Shown here: positions 49,610-58,129 of the stretch, piece by piece
Layout of the letters: each line of letters opens with the position of its first letter
Numbering within the stretch: the stretch's first letter is position 1
Source: Leifsonia poae
GTDB lineage: Bacteria > Actinomycetota > Actinomycetes > Actinomycetales > Microbacteriaceae
Assembly (NCBI RefSeq): GCF_027921845.1
Contig: NZ_BSEN01000015.1
Location: 62,001 to 126,000, forward strand
DNA: 64,000 nucleotides
Direction of reading: 5' to 3'
Notes under the pieces: model-generated
Seen by the model: only the letters and a program-made list of their open reading frames with translations
The model's database searches: none
What the model was told of the DNA's origin: nothing
Translations under genes and position numbers: made by a program

Positions 49610-50346
49610 GGCGCGCCTCCGATTCCGCCGTAGCGTTCGGTCTTGATGCGGGCGGGGTCGTGCCCGGCGGCCACGAGCCAGTCGGACACCGTCTCGACGA
49701 ACACGGTGGCCCCGCAGATGAAGAAGGTCGGCATCGTCGATGCCGGCAGGATGCTGTCGGACAGCGTCTGCTCGGTCAGGCGCCCGGCGGCGACCGGCCA
49801 GCCGGACGGCGCCTCGCGGGTGTACACGTACGAGACCCGCAACGGTGCGGACTCGTCGTGCTCGAGCATCCCGAGCTCGTCGCGGTAGTACACCGACTCC
49901 GGGGTGCGCACGGAGTACAGCAGGCGGAAGTCTGCGGAACTGGCCGCCGCCGCATGTGCGCGCGCCATCGACATCAGCGGCACGACGCCGGAGCCGCCGG
50001 CGATGAGCTGAACGGGGGTCTCGTCGCCCGGGCGCCAGACGAACCAGCCGCCGACAGGCCCGCGCACCTCGAGCTGATCGCCGACGGCCACCCCGCGCAC
50101 GAGGTAGGGCGACACCTCGCCGTCGGCGAGCTCCTCGACCGTGAGCTCGAGCTCGTCGCCGCCCAGCGCCGAGGCGATCGAGTACGACCGCACCGCCTGG
50201 TAGCCGTCGGGCGCGGTGAGGCGCACATCGACGTGCTGACCCGCGAGGTGGCCGTGCAGGCCGGGGATGCGCAGCCGCAGGGTGCGGGCGGTGGGCGTCT
50301 CGAAGTGGGCGCCCACGACATCGGCGACGTGCCAGACCGTGCTCAC
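49606..50346 (-). CDS. FNR-type flavin/NAD(P)H oxidoreductase
   Basis: The 246-residue protein has the ferredoxin-reductase fold: flavin-binding RSYSIAS, GPVGGWFVWRP, the pyridine-nucleotide site IAGGSGVVPLMSMAR and the C-terminal FFICGATVFVETV. No iron-sulfur ferredoxin domain is attached. It should pass electrons between NAD(P)H and the neighbouring molybdoenzyme. The GTG start overlaps the upstream stop (GTGA) and its own stop overlaps the next ATG. Confidence 0.9.
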   Translation of the reverse strand: MSTVWHVADVVGAHFETPTARTLRLRIPGLHGHLAGQHVDVRLTAPDGYQAVRSYSIASALGGDELELTVEELADGEVSPYLVRGVAVGDQLEVRGPVGGWFVWRPGDETPVQLIAGGSGVVPLMSMARAHAAAASSADFRLLYSVRTPESVYYRDELGMLEHDESAPLRVSYVYTREAPSGWPVAAGRLTEQTLSDSILPASTMPTFFICGATVFVETVSDWLVAAGHDPARIKTERYGGIGGAP

Positions 50347-50936
50347 CAGTAGCGCTCTTCGCGCCAGGGGTCGCCGTACATGTTGTAGCCGTTGCTCTCC
50401 CAGAAGCCGGGAGCGTCCTTCGGGAGCATTTCGAGGCCACTAACCCACTTGGCGCTCTTCCAGAAGTACAGGTGCGGCACCAGCAGCCGGGCCGGTCCTC
50501 CGTGCTCGGGAGCGAGCGCAGAGCCGTCGAAGGTGTGCGCCACCCAGGCCTTGCCGTCGAGCAGGTCGGCCAGCGGCACATTCGTCGTGTACCCGCCGTA
50601 CGAGTGCGCCATCGTGTACTCGTAGTCGGTGTCGACGCCCTCGAAGAGCGTGTCGAGCTTCACGCCGCGCCACGACGTTCCGAGCTTCGACCAGCTCGTG
50701 ACGCAGTGGATGTCGGTGCTCACGTCGTCCTGGGGGAGGGCGAGGAACTCGTCCCAGCTCCAGCGGTGCACGGTCCCCTTCTCGGTGGTGATCGTGAAGG
50801 CCCACTCGTCGTGGGAGACCCGTGGTGTCGGACCGGCGGAGAGCACGGGGAACCCGTCGGTCTTGTACTGACCCGGAGGAAGTCGCGGGTCATCGGTGCG
50901 TCGGCGGCCGGAGAAGCCGGAAGAGATGATTCCCAT
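50343..50936 (-). CDS. Cytoplasmic sulfite-oxidase-like molybdopterin enzyme
   Basis: The 197-residue protein is a bare sulfite-oxidase molybdopterin domain: [20 protein letters not shown] holds the molybdenum-ligating Cys78, followed by [34 protein letters not shown] and a Trp-rich end. It has no signal peptide, haem domain or dimerisation domain, resembling YedY-type cores but probably cytosolic. It is followed by a coupled flavin reductase and is divergent from moaA with a 46-bp gap. A TATGCT -10 box ends 6 nt before the ATG. The substrate is unknown. Confidence 0.88.
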   Translation of the reverse strand: MGIISSGFSGRRRTDDPRLPPGQYKTDGFPVLSAGPTPRVSHDEWAFTITTEKGTVHRWSWDEFLALPQDDVSTDIHCVTSWSKLGTSWRGVKLDTLFEGVDTDYEYTMAHSYGGYTTNVPLADLLDGKAWVAHTFDGSALAPEHGGPARLLVPHLYFWKSAKWVSGLEMLPKDAPGFWESNGYNMYGDPWREERYW

Positions 50937-50942
50937 GGCCGC

Positions 50943-50976
50943 AGCATATTCCTCGGCCGGCGCACCGGTCTATGGT
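50943..50976. promoter_or_regulatory. Divergent leaderless -10 boxes of the sulfite-oxidase-like operon and moaA
   Basis: TATGCT (50943-50948, minus) lies 6 nt before the ATG at 50936, and TATGGT (50971-50976, plus) lies 6 nt before the moaA ATG at 50983. Confidence 0.55.
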
Positions 50977-50982
50977 GAACAG

Positions 50983-52083
50983 ATGACCGCCGTGAATCTC
51001 GGACTGCCGCTTCGGTCCGGCGCGGCCGGCGCGGCCGGTGTGGCCGGCCCGGACAGCCCGTACGGACCGCCGGACACGGCGGGCCGACCGGAGACCGCCG
51101 AACTCGTCGACCGATTCGGCCGCGTGGCGCGCGACCTGCGGGTGTCGGTGACCGAGAAGTGCTCGCTGCGCTGCACGTACTGCATGCCGGCGGAGGGACT
51201 GCCTGCCATCCCGCGCGAGAACCTGCTGAGCGCGGCGGAGATCGCCCGCCTCGTCGGCATCGGTGCGCGCGACCTCGGGGTGCGCGAAGTGCGATTCACG
51301 GGGGGAGAGCCCCTGATGCGGGCGGACCTCGCCGAGATCATCGGCCGCTCCGCCGACGCGGCGCCCGGGGTCGACCTCTCGATCACCACCAACGGGATCG
51401 GGCTCGACCACCGCATCGGCGAGCTGGTGCAGGCGGGGCTCACGCGGGTCAACGTCTCGCTCGACACGATCGACCGCGAGCACTTCGCCGCCCTCACCCG
51501 CCGGGATCGCCTCCCGGCCGTTCTCGCCGGCATCCGTGCCGCGCACGAGGCCGGGCTCAGTCCACTCAAGATCAACGCCGTGCTGATGCGCGACACCCTG
51601 GCCGGCGCCGCCGACCTGCTCGGCTGGGCGATCGACAACGACTGCCGGCTGCGCTTCATCGAGCAGATGCCGCTCGACGCCGACCATGCTTGGGCCCGCG
51701 ACAATATGGTGCCTGCCGCAGAGCTGCTGAGCGTGCTCGGCACCCGCTTCGAACTGACGGACCCGGGGCGCGACGACCCGTCGGCGCCGGCGGAGGAGTG
51801 GCTGGTGAACGGCGGCCCGGCCACGGTCGGCATCATCGCCTCGGTGACGCGCAGCTTCTGCTCTGCGTGCGATCGCACCCGGATCACGGCCGAGGGCACG
51901 GTGCGCTCGTGCCTCTTCGGCGACGACGAGACCGACCTGCGCCACCTGCTGCGCACCGGAGCCGACGACGCCGAGATCGCCCGCTGGTGGCGTGCGGCGA
52001 TGTGGGGCAAGCAGGCCGGTCACGGGATCGACGCGGCCGGTTTCGTTCCACCGGTGCGCAGCATGGGGGCGATCGGTGGCTGA
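50983..52083 (+). CDS. moaA: GTP 3',8-cyclase MoaA
   Basis: MoaA starts molybdenum-cofactor synthesis from GTP by radical SAM chemistry, with MoaC. The 366-residue protein has a Pro/Gly/Ala-rich N-terminal extension of about 40 residues, the SAM cluster C60-x3-C64-x2-C67 (CSLRCTYC), [22 protein letters not shown] and the second cluster around [20 protein letters not shown]. The C-terminal Gly-Gly (MGAIGG) required by the family is present. Start ATG 50983 is fixed by the TATGGT -10 box; it overlaps moaD by 8 bp. Confidence 0.95.
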   Translation: MTAVNLGLPLRSGAAGAAGVAGPDSPYGPPDTAGRPETAELVDRFGRVARDLRVSVTEKCSLRCTYCMPAEGLPAIPRENLLSAAEIARLVGIGARDLGVREVRFTGGEPLMRADLAEIIGRSADAAPGVDLSITTNGIGLDHRIGELVQAGLTRVNVSLDTIDREHFAALTRRDRLPAVLAGIRAAHEAGLSPLKINAVLMRDTLAGAADLLGWAIDNDCRLRFIEQMPLDADHAWARDNMVPAAELLSVLGTRFELTDPGRDDPSAPAEEWLVNGGPATVGIIASVTRSFCSACDRTRITAEGTVRSCLFGDDETDLRHLLRTGADDAEIARWWRAAMWGKQAGHGIDAAGFVPPVRSMGAIGG

Positions 52084-52324
52084 GACCGTGCTGGTGCGGT
52101 ACTTCGCCGCCGCCGAGGACGCGGCCGGGCGACCCGAGGAGCGTATCGAGCTGGCCGAGTCGACCCTCGGGGCGCTCCGCACCGAACTGGAGTCGCGGTA
52201 CGGCGCGGACATGGCACGCGTCCTGCGGTCCGGTTCGTTCCTGGTCGACCGCGTGGTGTCACGCGATCCGGCCCGCCGCATCGGAGCGACCGTCGACGTG
52301 CTCCCACCGTTCGCCGGCGGCTGA
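52076..52324 (+). CDS. moaD: MoaD-type molybdopterin synthase small subunit
   Basis: The 82-residue ubiquitin-like protein begins [20 protein letters not shown] and ends LPPFAGG, with the C-terminal Gly-Gly that is thiocarboxylated by MoeZ/MoeB. With MoaE it inserts sulfur into precursor Z. The GTG start lies 8 bp inside moa[12 protein letters not shown] and [10 protein letters not shown] match the MoaD core. Confidence 0.9.
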   Translation: MAETVLVRYFAAAEDAAGRPEERIELAESTLGALRTELESRYGADMARVLRSGSFLVDRVVSRDPARRIGATVDVLPPFAGG

Positions 52325-52354
52325 GGTCGCTGCGCCGACCACCGCGCGCCCGCC

Positions 52355-53407
52355 TCAGGCGTTGTACATCGTGACCGCCGCGGCCGGGAAGACGAGCGCG
52401 ATCCCGACGCCGGGCCCGAGTCCGAGCTCGGCGACCGCGGCCGGAGGGACCAACGCCGGCAGGCTGTCCGTGCGCACACGCACGAGGTCGCCGCGCGGCT
52501 CCAGGTCGAGCACCGTCGCCGGCACGCGGTTCACATCCGCCAGGGCGACGCCGGGGGCGTGGATGCTCTCCACCCGCACCTCGGCCGGCCGCACGACCGC
52601 CGCCACCCGCGCATCCTGCCGGACGGTCTCGACCGCGCGGGCCGCGACCGCGAGGCCGTCGTCCGTCACGAGACCGCCTGGCGTGCGCCGCCCGGTCAGC
52701 AGGGCGACGCCGGTCAGCTCTGCGGTGAACGGATGCCGTGGCCGCTCCAGCACGGAACGCGTGGCTCCCTGCTCGGCGATCGTCCCCTCGTGCAGCACGA
52801 CGACCCGGTCGGCGAGCAGGTAGGCGTCGAGCGCATCGTGGCTCACGATCACGGCCGTGCGGTCGTCGAGCACACGCGCGAGCATCTGCCGCACGGACGA
52901 GGTCACGGCGACGTCGAGCGCGGAGAGCGGCTCGTCGAGCAGCAGCAGCCGCGGTTCCGCTGCGAGCGCCCTGGCGATGGCGACGCGTTGCGCCTGGCCG
53001 CCCGAGAGCTCGGCCGGATGGCGATCGGCGAATTCGCCCGCCCCCACCTCGCCGAGCCAGTGCTCGGCACGTGCGCGCGCCTCCGGCCTGGACGCCCGCG
53101 CTGTGCGCGGCCCGAACTCGACATTGCGCCGCACCGACAGGTGCGGGAAGAGAAGCGGCTCCTGCGCGAGCAGTGCGATGCCGCGGCGATGCGGCGGCGT
53201 CCAGACTCCACCCGGTGACGCGAAGAGCGTGTCGCCGCCGAGCACGGCGCGGCCCGTGTCTGCGCGCACGAGCCCGGCGAGCACTCCGAGCACGGTCGAC
53301 TTGCCGGCGCCGTTGGGCCCGAGAATGGCGACCGTCTCTCCCTCGGCGAGCTCGAGCGCGACCTCCACGCCCCGTTCGGCGACCGTGGCCTCCAGCGTCA
53401 GGCTCAC
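52355..53407 (-). CDS. modC: Molybdate ABC transporter ATP-binding protein
   Basis: The 350-residue ATPase has Walker [10 protein letters not shown], the Q-loop [14 protein letters not shown], signature [15 protein letters not shown] and Walker [13 protein letters not shown], followed by a C-terminal TOBE (MOP) domain ([15 protein letters not shown] to the end) that binds oxyanions. It powers molybdate or tungstate uptake. The GTG start overlaps the modB stop (GTGA). Confidence 0.93.
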   Translation of the reverse strand: MSLTLEATVAERGVEVALELAEGETVAILGPNGAGKSTVLGVLAGLVRADTGRAVLGGDTLFASPGGVWTPPHRRGIALLAQEPLLFPHLSVRRNVEFGPRTARASRPEARARAEHWLGEVGAGEFADRHPAELSGGQAQRVAIARALAAEPRLLLLDEPLSALDVAVTSSVRQMLARVLDDRTAVIVSHDALDAYLLADRVVVLHEGTIAEQGATRSVLERPRHPFTAELTGVALLTGRRTPGGLVTDDGLAVAARAVETVRQDARVAAVVRPAEVRVESIHAPGVALADVNRVPATVLDLEPRGDLVRVRTDSLPALVPPAAVAELGLGPGVGIALVFPAAAVTMYNA

Positions 53408-54201
53408 GCGAGCGCCCTCCGCCGGCGTCGCGCCGGCTCGCCGGCGCCGTGCGCGACCGCGACGACCACCACGGCCACGGCGATCAGCACCAGCGACAGC
53501 GCGACCGCCGCAGCAGGATCCGTCTCCCGCTGTAGGTAGATCTCGAGCGGGAGCGTGCGCGTGACGCCCTGCAGGCTGCCGGCGAACGTCAGCGTGGCGC
53601 CGAACTCGCCGAGAGCGCGCGCGAACGACAGGATGGCGCCCGAGACCAGGGCGGGCAGCACGAGCGGCAGCGTCACGCGGAACAGCACCGTGCTCGGACC
53701 CGCTCCGAGTGTGGCGGCGACCGCTTCGTACCTCGTTCCCGCGGTGCGGAGGGCACCCTCGAGGCTCAGCACCAGGAACGGCAGGGCGACGAAGGTCTGG
53801 GCCAGGATCACCGCGCTGGTCGAGAAGGCGACGTCGAACACGCCGCCCAGCATCCCGCGTCGTCCGAACAGGTAGAGGAGCGCGAGGCCGCCGACGACCG
53901 GCGGCAGCACCAGCGGCAGCAGCACGAGCGCCCGGATCACACGCTGTCCGGGAAAGGACCCGCGGGCCAGCACCGTCGCCATCGGCACGCCGAGCACGAT
54001 GCAGAGCAGAGTGGCGGCCACCGAGGTGCGCAGGCTCAGCAGGAGGGCGTCGACCGAGGAGGGGGAGGTGATCAGCGGGACGAAGTGCGCCCAGTCCACC
54101 CGCGCGATGAGCGCGACGAGCGGGAGCACCACGAACAGGCCGCCGACGACGGCGACGGCGATGATCCAGCGCGGCAGGCCGAGACGGGATGGGCGGGGCA
54201 T
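53404..54201 (-). CDS. modB: Molybdate ABC transporter permease
   Basis: The 265-residue protein has about six membrane helices and the ABC-permease EAA-like loop ([20 protein letters not shown]) with [28 protein letters not shown], as in ModB. It pairs with ModC and receives molybdate from ModA. The ATG follows the modA stop by 3 bp and its stop overlaps modC. Confidence 0.93.
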   Translation of the reverse strand: MPRPSRLGLPRWIIAVAVVGGLFVVLPLVALIARVDWAHFVPLITSPSSVDALLLSLRTSVAATLLCIVLGVPMATVLARGSFPGQRVIRALVLLPLVLPPVVGGLALLYLFGRRGMLGGVFDVAFSTSAVILAQTFVALPFLVLSLEGALRTAGTRYEAVAATLGAGPSTVLFRVTLPLVLPALVSGAILSFARALGEFGATLTFAGSLQGVTRTLPLEIYLQRETDPAAAVALSLVLIAVAVVVVAVAHGAGEPARRRRRALA

Positions 54202-54204
54202 CGG

Positions 54205-55005
54205 CTACGGCGCTCCGAAGCCGGCGTCGGCCAGCACCTTCTGGCCGTCCGGCCCGGTCACGTAGTCGACGAAGGCGCTCGCGAGCTTCGGGTTCTTCGA
54301 GCCCGTCAACGCGACGATCGGATAGGTGTTCACCGCGGACGAGGCCTCGGGGAACGGCACCGAGTCCACCGCGTCACCGGCGCCCTTGACATCGGTCACG
54401 TAGACGATCCCGGCGTCGGCCTCTCCGGAGCTGACCTTGCCGAGCACATCGGTCACCGCCGACTCCTGGCTCACGGGCTTGAGCGTGACACCGGTGGAGG
54501 CCTCGACCTTCGCCGTCGCAGCGCCGCACGGCACCTGCGGAGCGCAGATCACCGTCTTGACCCCGGGCTTCGCCAGGTCGGAGAACGAGGTGATGTGAGC
54601 GGGATTGCCCGGGGGGACGGCGATCGCGAGCACGTTGGTCGCGAAGTCGACCGGTTGGCCGGCGGTGAGCGCGGCATCCGTCGCCTTCGCCATGTTCTTC
54701 TCGTCGGCGGAGGCGAACACGTCGGCCGGCGCGCCCTCGGTGATCTGGGACACCAGGTCCGAGGAGCCGGCGAAGCTGAACGTGATCGTCGTGCCGGGGT
54801 GCTTCGCTTCGAAGTCCGTGCCGAGCGCGGTGAAGGTCTTGGTCAGGGAGGCGGCGGCGAACACCGTCGCGGAACCCGAGAGCGCATCGGCGGAGGCCGA
54901 CGGGGTGCCGCCCGGCGATGAACCGGCGGACGAGCATCCGGTCGCTGTCAGCGCGATCGCGGCGAGGAATGCGGCGGTGACGGTGGCGGTGATGCGGCGG
55001 CGCAC
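54205..55005 (-). CDS. modA: Molybdate-binding lipoprotein
   Basis: The 266-residue protein begins with a lipoprotein signal peptide ending in ALTATGC (Cys24), then a type II periplasmic-binding fold: GSATVFAAASLTKTFTALG, TITFSFAGSSDLVSQITEGA and PADVFASADEKNM, the ModA pattern. In this Gram-positive it is membrane-anchored and captures molybdate or tungstate. The GTG at 55005 follows GGAAGG. It is 2 bp after the HTH-TOBE gene. Confidence 0.94.
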   Translation of the reverse strand: MRRRITATVTAAFLAAIALTATGCSSAGSSPGGTPSASADALSGSATVFAAASLTKTFTALGTDFEAKHPGTTITFSFAGSSDLVSQITEGAPADVFASADEKNMAKATDAALTAGQPVDFATNVLAIAVPPGNPAHITSFSDLAKPGVKTVICAPQVPCGAATAKVEASTGVTLKPVSQESAVTDVLGKVSSGEADAGIVYVTDVKGAGDAVDSVPFPEASSAVNTYPIVALTGSKNPKLASAFVDYVTGPDGQKVLADAGFGAP

Positions 55006-55007
55006 GG

Positions 55008-55412
55008 TCAGTCCTTCCCAGTAGGGGTCTCGACGATCACGGTGGTGGCCTTGACGACCGCGATGGCGACCGAACCGAGTTCCAGGCCCAGTTCGCGCAC
55101 CGCCTCGCTGCTCATCAGCGAGACGACACGGTGTGGGCCGCACTGCAGCTCCACCTGCGCCATGACGCGATCGGCGACGATGTCGGTCACGATGCCGACG
55201 AAGCGGTTGCGTGCCGACCGGCCGATGTCCGACGGGTCGGCGGGGAGCACCGCGTTCTGCTTGGCGAGCTGAGCGAGCTCGAAGCCGTCGATGACCGTGC
55301 GGCCGGCGTCGTCTCTTCCGCTCTCGATGACGCCGGACTCGATCCAGCGCCGAACCGTGTCGTCGCTCACCCCGAGGTACAACGCGGCCTGTTTTATCCG
55401 AATCTGCGGCAT
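55008..55412 (-). CDS. HTH-TOBE molybdate-responsive protein (probable mod regulator)
   Basis: The 134-residue protein joins an excisionase/MerR-like helix-turn-helix (RIKQAALYLGVSDDTVRRWI) to a C-terminal single TOBE (MOP) domain (NRFVGIVTDIVADRVMAQVE onward) that binds molybdate. This layout resembles the molbindin-type regulators that replace ModE in actinobacteria. It heads the mod operon, 2 bp before modA, and probably senses molybdate. The ATG at 55412 lies 7 nt after a TAGCAT -10 box. Confidence 0.87.
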   Translation of the reverse strand: MPQIRIKQAALYLGVSDDTVRRWIESGVIESGRDDAGRTVIDGFELAQLAKQNAVLPADPSDIGRSARNRFVGIVTDIVADRVMAQVELQCGPHRVVSLMSSEAVRELGLELGSVAIAVVKATTVIVETPTGKD

Positions 55413-55419
55413 GAATCAC

Positions 55420-55425
55420 ATGCTA
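55420..55425 (-). promoter_or_regulatory. -10 box of the mod operon (leaderless type)
   Basis: TAGCAT on the minus strand, 7 nt before the ATG at 55412. Confidence 0.55.
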
Positions 55426-55454
55426 GAGCCGAATTCGCGGAAATGAACCGTCTT

Positions 55455-55868
55455 CTACAGGCCGACCCATTCGGAGACGCCGTCGGAGAAGTGCTGCCGC
55501 TTCCAGATCGGCACGCGCGCCTTGATCAGCTCGATCAGTTCCGCGCACGCCGCGAAGGCTTCTGCACGATGCGGGGCCGCCACCGCCGCCACGAGCGCCA
55601 GGTCGCCGATCGTCAGGGAGCCGACGCGGTGCTCGGCCGCCACGCGCAGGCCCGTGCGACCGGCGATCTCGTCGCAGCATTCCTGCAGGAACCGCTGGGC
55701 CTCCGGATGCGCGCGGTAGTCGAGCGACACGACCCCGCGTCCCCCGTCGTGGTCGCGCACGATCCCCTGGAACGCCACCACCGCGCCGGATTCCGCGCGC
55801 CAGACGAACTCGTCGACCGCCGACGTGTCGAGCGGGTCCTCGCTGATCCGGGCGAACACGTCGCTCAT
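55455..55868 (-). CDS. moaE: Molybdopterin synthase catalytic subunit
   Basis: MoaE with MoaD converts precursor Z to molybdopterin. The 137-residue protein has AVVAFQGIVRDHDGGRGVVS, LDYRAHPEAQRFLQECCDE, the HRVGSLTIGDLALVAAVAAP strand and the conserved VPIWKRQHFSDG near the end with active-site lysines. Its ATG overlaps the stop of the MoaC-MogA fusion gene (ATGA); it is the last gene of the moeZ-moeA-moaCB-moaE operon. Confidence 0.94.
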   Translation of the reverse strand: MSDVFARISEDPLDTSAVDEFVWRAESGAVVAFQGIVRDHDGGRGVVSLDYRAHPEAQRFLQECCDEIAGRTGLRVAAEHRVGSLTIGDLALVAAVAAPHRAEAFAACAELIELIKARVPIWKRQHFSDGVSEWVGL

Positions 55869-56911
55869 GCGCCGTGCTCTGCCGCTCCGCGGACCTGGTC
55901 GACCAGGTGCGTCAGCAGGTCGCCGAGCACCTCGAGTCCATCGGCCACGCCGCCGCGGGAACCGGGCAGGTTCACGATCACGGTGTCGCCCGCGACCCCG
56001 GCCAGGCCGCGGCTGAGCGCCGCGAGCGGGGTGTGCGCGAGCCCGCGCACACGCATGGCCTCCGCGACGCCGGGCAGCTCTCGGTCGAGCACCGCCGCCG
56101 TGGCCTCGGGAGTGCGGTCGGTCGGCGAGATGCCGGTGCCGCCCGTGGTGATGATGACGGCCGGACGCGCGGCGACGGCGGCGCGCAGCGCGTGGTCGAT
56201 GTCGGCGTCGGCCACCACCCGCAGCTCGGTGCTCGGGTGCCCATGCTCGGCGAGCCAGGCCGCGATCACCGGCCCGGTCGCGTCGGGCCGCTCGCCGGAG
56301 GCGGCGCGGGTGGACGCGACGACCACGATCGCCGTCGGGCGCGGTGCGGAGGCGTGGGCGGCTTCCGGCGCATCCGGTTCGGCCGCGGGCTGATCCGCGC
56401 CCGTTCCGGCGCCGGCGGGCACCGCATCCGGCTCGCCCGCTCGGCGCCATTCGCCGCGCTTGCCGCCGCTCTTGTACGCCAGGCGCAGGTCGGTGAGCAT
56501 CGCGCCCGGATCGATGGCCTTCACCATGTCGTGCAGCGTCAGGCCGGCGACGGACAATCCCGTCAGGGCCTCCATCTCGACGCCGGTCTTGCCTGTCGTC
56601 GTGGCGGTCACCTCGATGCCGATCGTGCCGGCCTCCGCGTCGAGCGAGAACTCGACGTGCACGGCGTCGAGCGGCAGGGGGTGGCAGAGGGGGATCAGCT
56701 CCGAGGTGCGCTTCGCCCCGGCGATGCCGGCGATGCGGGCGGTGGCGAGCACATCGGCCTTGGGGAGCCCGTCTGCCCGCACCAGTCGCACGACCTCCGA
56801 GGTCGTCACCAGCCGGCCGCGGGCGATCGCGATCCGGTGCGTTGCGGCCTTGTGGCCGACGTCGACCATCCGTGCCCGTCCGTCGTTGTCGACATGCGTC
56901 AGCTCGCTCAT
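55865..56911 (-). CDS. moaCB: Bifunctional MoaC / MogA-like protein
   Basis: The 348-residue protein fuses two cofactor enzymes. Residues about 1-155 are cyclic pyranopterin monophosphate synthase MoaC (LTHVDNDGRARMVDVGHK, ELIPLCHPLPLDAVHVEF, TGKTGVEMEALTG, VKAIDPGAM). A 35-residue Ala/Pro linker follows, then a MogA/MoaB adenylyltransferase-like domain (VIITTGGTGISPTDRTPEAT, VIVNLPGSRGG). MoaC acts with MoaA; MogA adenylylates molybdopterin before MoeA inserts molybdenum. ATG 56911 is coupled to the moeA stop (ATGA); a GTG at 56920 is also possible. Confidence 0.93.
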   Translation of the reverse strand: MSELTHVDNDGRARMVDVGHKAATHRIAIARGRLVTTSEVVRLVRADGLPKADVLATARIAGIAGAKRTSELIPLCHPLPLDAVHVEFSLDAEAGTIGIEVTATTTGKTGVEMEALTGLSVAGLTLHDMVKAIDPGAMLTDLRLAYKSGGKRGEWRRAGEPDAVPAGAGTGADQPAAEPDAPEAAHASAPRPTAIVVVASTRAASGERPDATGPVIAAWLAEHGHPSTELRVVADADIDHALRAAVAARPAVIITTGGTGISPTDRTPEATAAVLDRELPGVAEAMRVRGLAHTPLAALSRGLAGVAGDTVIVNLPGSRGGVADGLEVLGDLLTHLVDQVRGAAEHGA

Positions 56912-58125
56912 AGTGTCCACACTGTCACGTCGGCGCCCGCCGCGACCTGCTCGGCGTCGGCGGGGAGATCGATCAGCACGTCGGAGCGTGCCATACCGGC
57001 GACGAGGTGCGAGCTCGGGCCGGAGGCCTGTTCGACCCGGCCGTCCGGCAACTGCCGTCCGCGCAGGAACTGCCGCTTGCCCGCCACCGACGTCAGGGCG
57101 TCGGCAAGAGGAACCTGCCTCACCGGGATGTCGGGCAGCGCCGCCGCCCGGCGCAGGATCCCGCGGAGGAAGACGGTGAACGACACCTGCGTGCTGACGG
57201 GATTGCCCGGGAAGCAGATGATCGGCACGCCGTCCACGATGGCCGTCGCCTGCGGCCCGCCCGGCTGCATCGCCACGGTGCAGACCTCCGCGCCGCGCGG
57301 TTCGAGCACCTCGCGCACGACCTCGAAGGCGCCCTTGGAGATGCCGCCGGACGTCAGGATCAGGTCGCTCGCAGCGATGGCGTCGGCGAGAACGCCCTCG
57401 AACGACGCGGGGTCGTCGTCGCTCGTGCCGCGATAGCCGACGACGGCACCGGCGTCCTCGGAGAGTGCGGCCAGGGCGATGCCGTTGGCGTCGAAGACCT
57501 GCCCGAACTGCGCGGGGCGATCGCCGCGCACCAGTTCGGAGCCGGTGGTGATGATGCCGACGCGCAGGGGCGCGAGCACCCTCACCTCGCCGACGCCGGC
57601 AGCGGCGAGGGCGGCGAGATGCCGTGGCGCGAGCCGCGTGCCCAGCGGAACGATCACGTCGCCGCGGTGCAGGTCGCTGCCGCGCTCGCGCACGTACTCG
57701 CCCGCGCGCCGCGAGCGGCGGACCTCGACGATGGACCCGGCCAGGTCGTCGTCGCGGCCGAGCACCAGCTCGGCGTCTTCCACCGGGACGATCGCGTCGG
57801 CCCCGGCCGGCACCGGCGCTCCGGTCATGATCCGGATGGCCGTACCCGGCGTCAACACGACGGGAACCGTGTGACCGGCGGGAACGTCGCCCGACACCTC
57901 CAGGGCGATCGGAACGGTCTCGATGTCGCTCGCGCGCACGGCGTAGCCGTCCATCTGCGAGTTGCGGAACAGGGGGAGGTCGACGGCGGAACGCACGTCG
58001 TCGGCGGTCGTGCGGCCGAGCGCGTCGGTGAGGGGGACGACCTCGGACGCACGGGCCATGAGCAGCGGAGCGAGCATCCGGCCGATGCGAGCGGCGTGCT
58101 CGTCGACCGATACGGAGGAGGTCAT
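56908..58125 (-). CDS. moeA: Molybdopterin molybdenumtransferase
   Basis: MoeA inserts molybdate into adenylylated molybdopterin. The 405-residue protein has the family features LPLFRNSQMDGYAVRASDI, IRIMTGAPVPAGADAIVPVED, the MogA-like domain LILTSGGISKGAFEVVREVL and ICFPGNPVSTQVSFTVF, then a C-terminal beta domain. Its start lies 4 bp after the moeZ stop and its end overlaps moaCB, so it is within a tight operon. Confidence 0.95.
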   Translation of the reverse strand: MTSSVSVDEHAARIGRMLAPLLMARASEVVPLTDALGRTTADDVRSAVDLPLFRNSQMDGYAVRASDIETVPIALEVSGDVPAGHTVPVVLTPGTAIRIMTGAPVPAGADAIVPVEDAELVLGRDDDLAGSIVEVRRSRRAGEYVRERGSDLHRGDVIVPLGTRLAPRHLAALAAAGVGEVRVLAPLRVGIITTGSELVRGDRPAQFGQVFDANGIALAALSEDAGAVVGYRGTSDDDPASFEGVLADAIAASDLILTSGGISKGAFEVVREVLEPRGAEVCTVAMQPGGPQATAIVDGVPIICFPGNPVSTQVSFTVFLRGILRRAAALPDIPVRQVPLADALTSVAGKRQFLRGRQLPDGRVEQASGPSSHLVAGMARSDVLIDLPADAEQVAAGADVTVWTL

Positions 58126-58129
58126 GACC

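Noticed and set aside
50896-50982. Longer N-terminus for MoaA
   Set aside because: It would overlap the divergent sulfite-oxidase-like gene and both -10 boxes; the ATG at 50983 fits the leaderless spacing.
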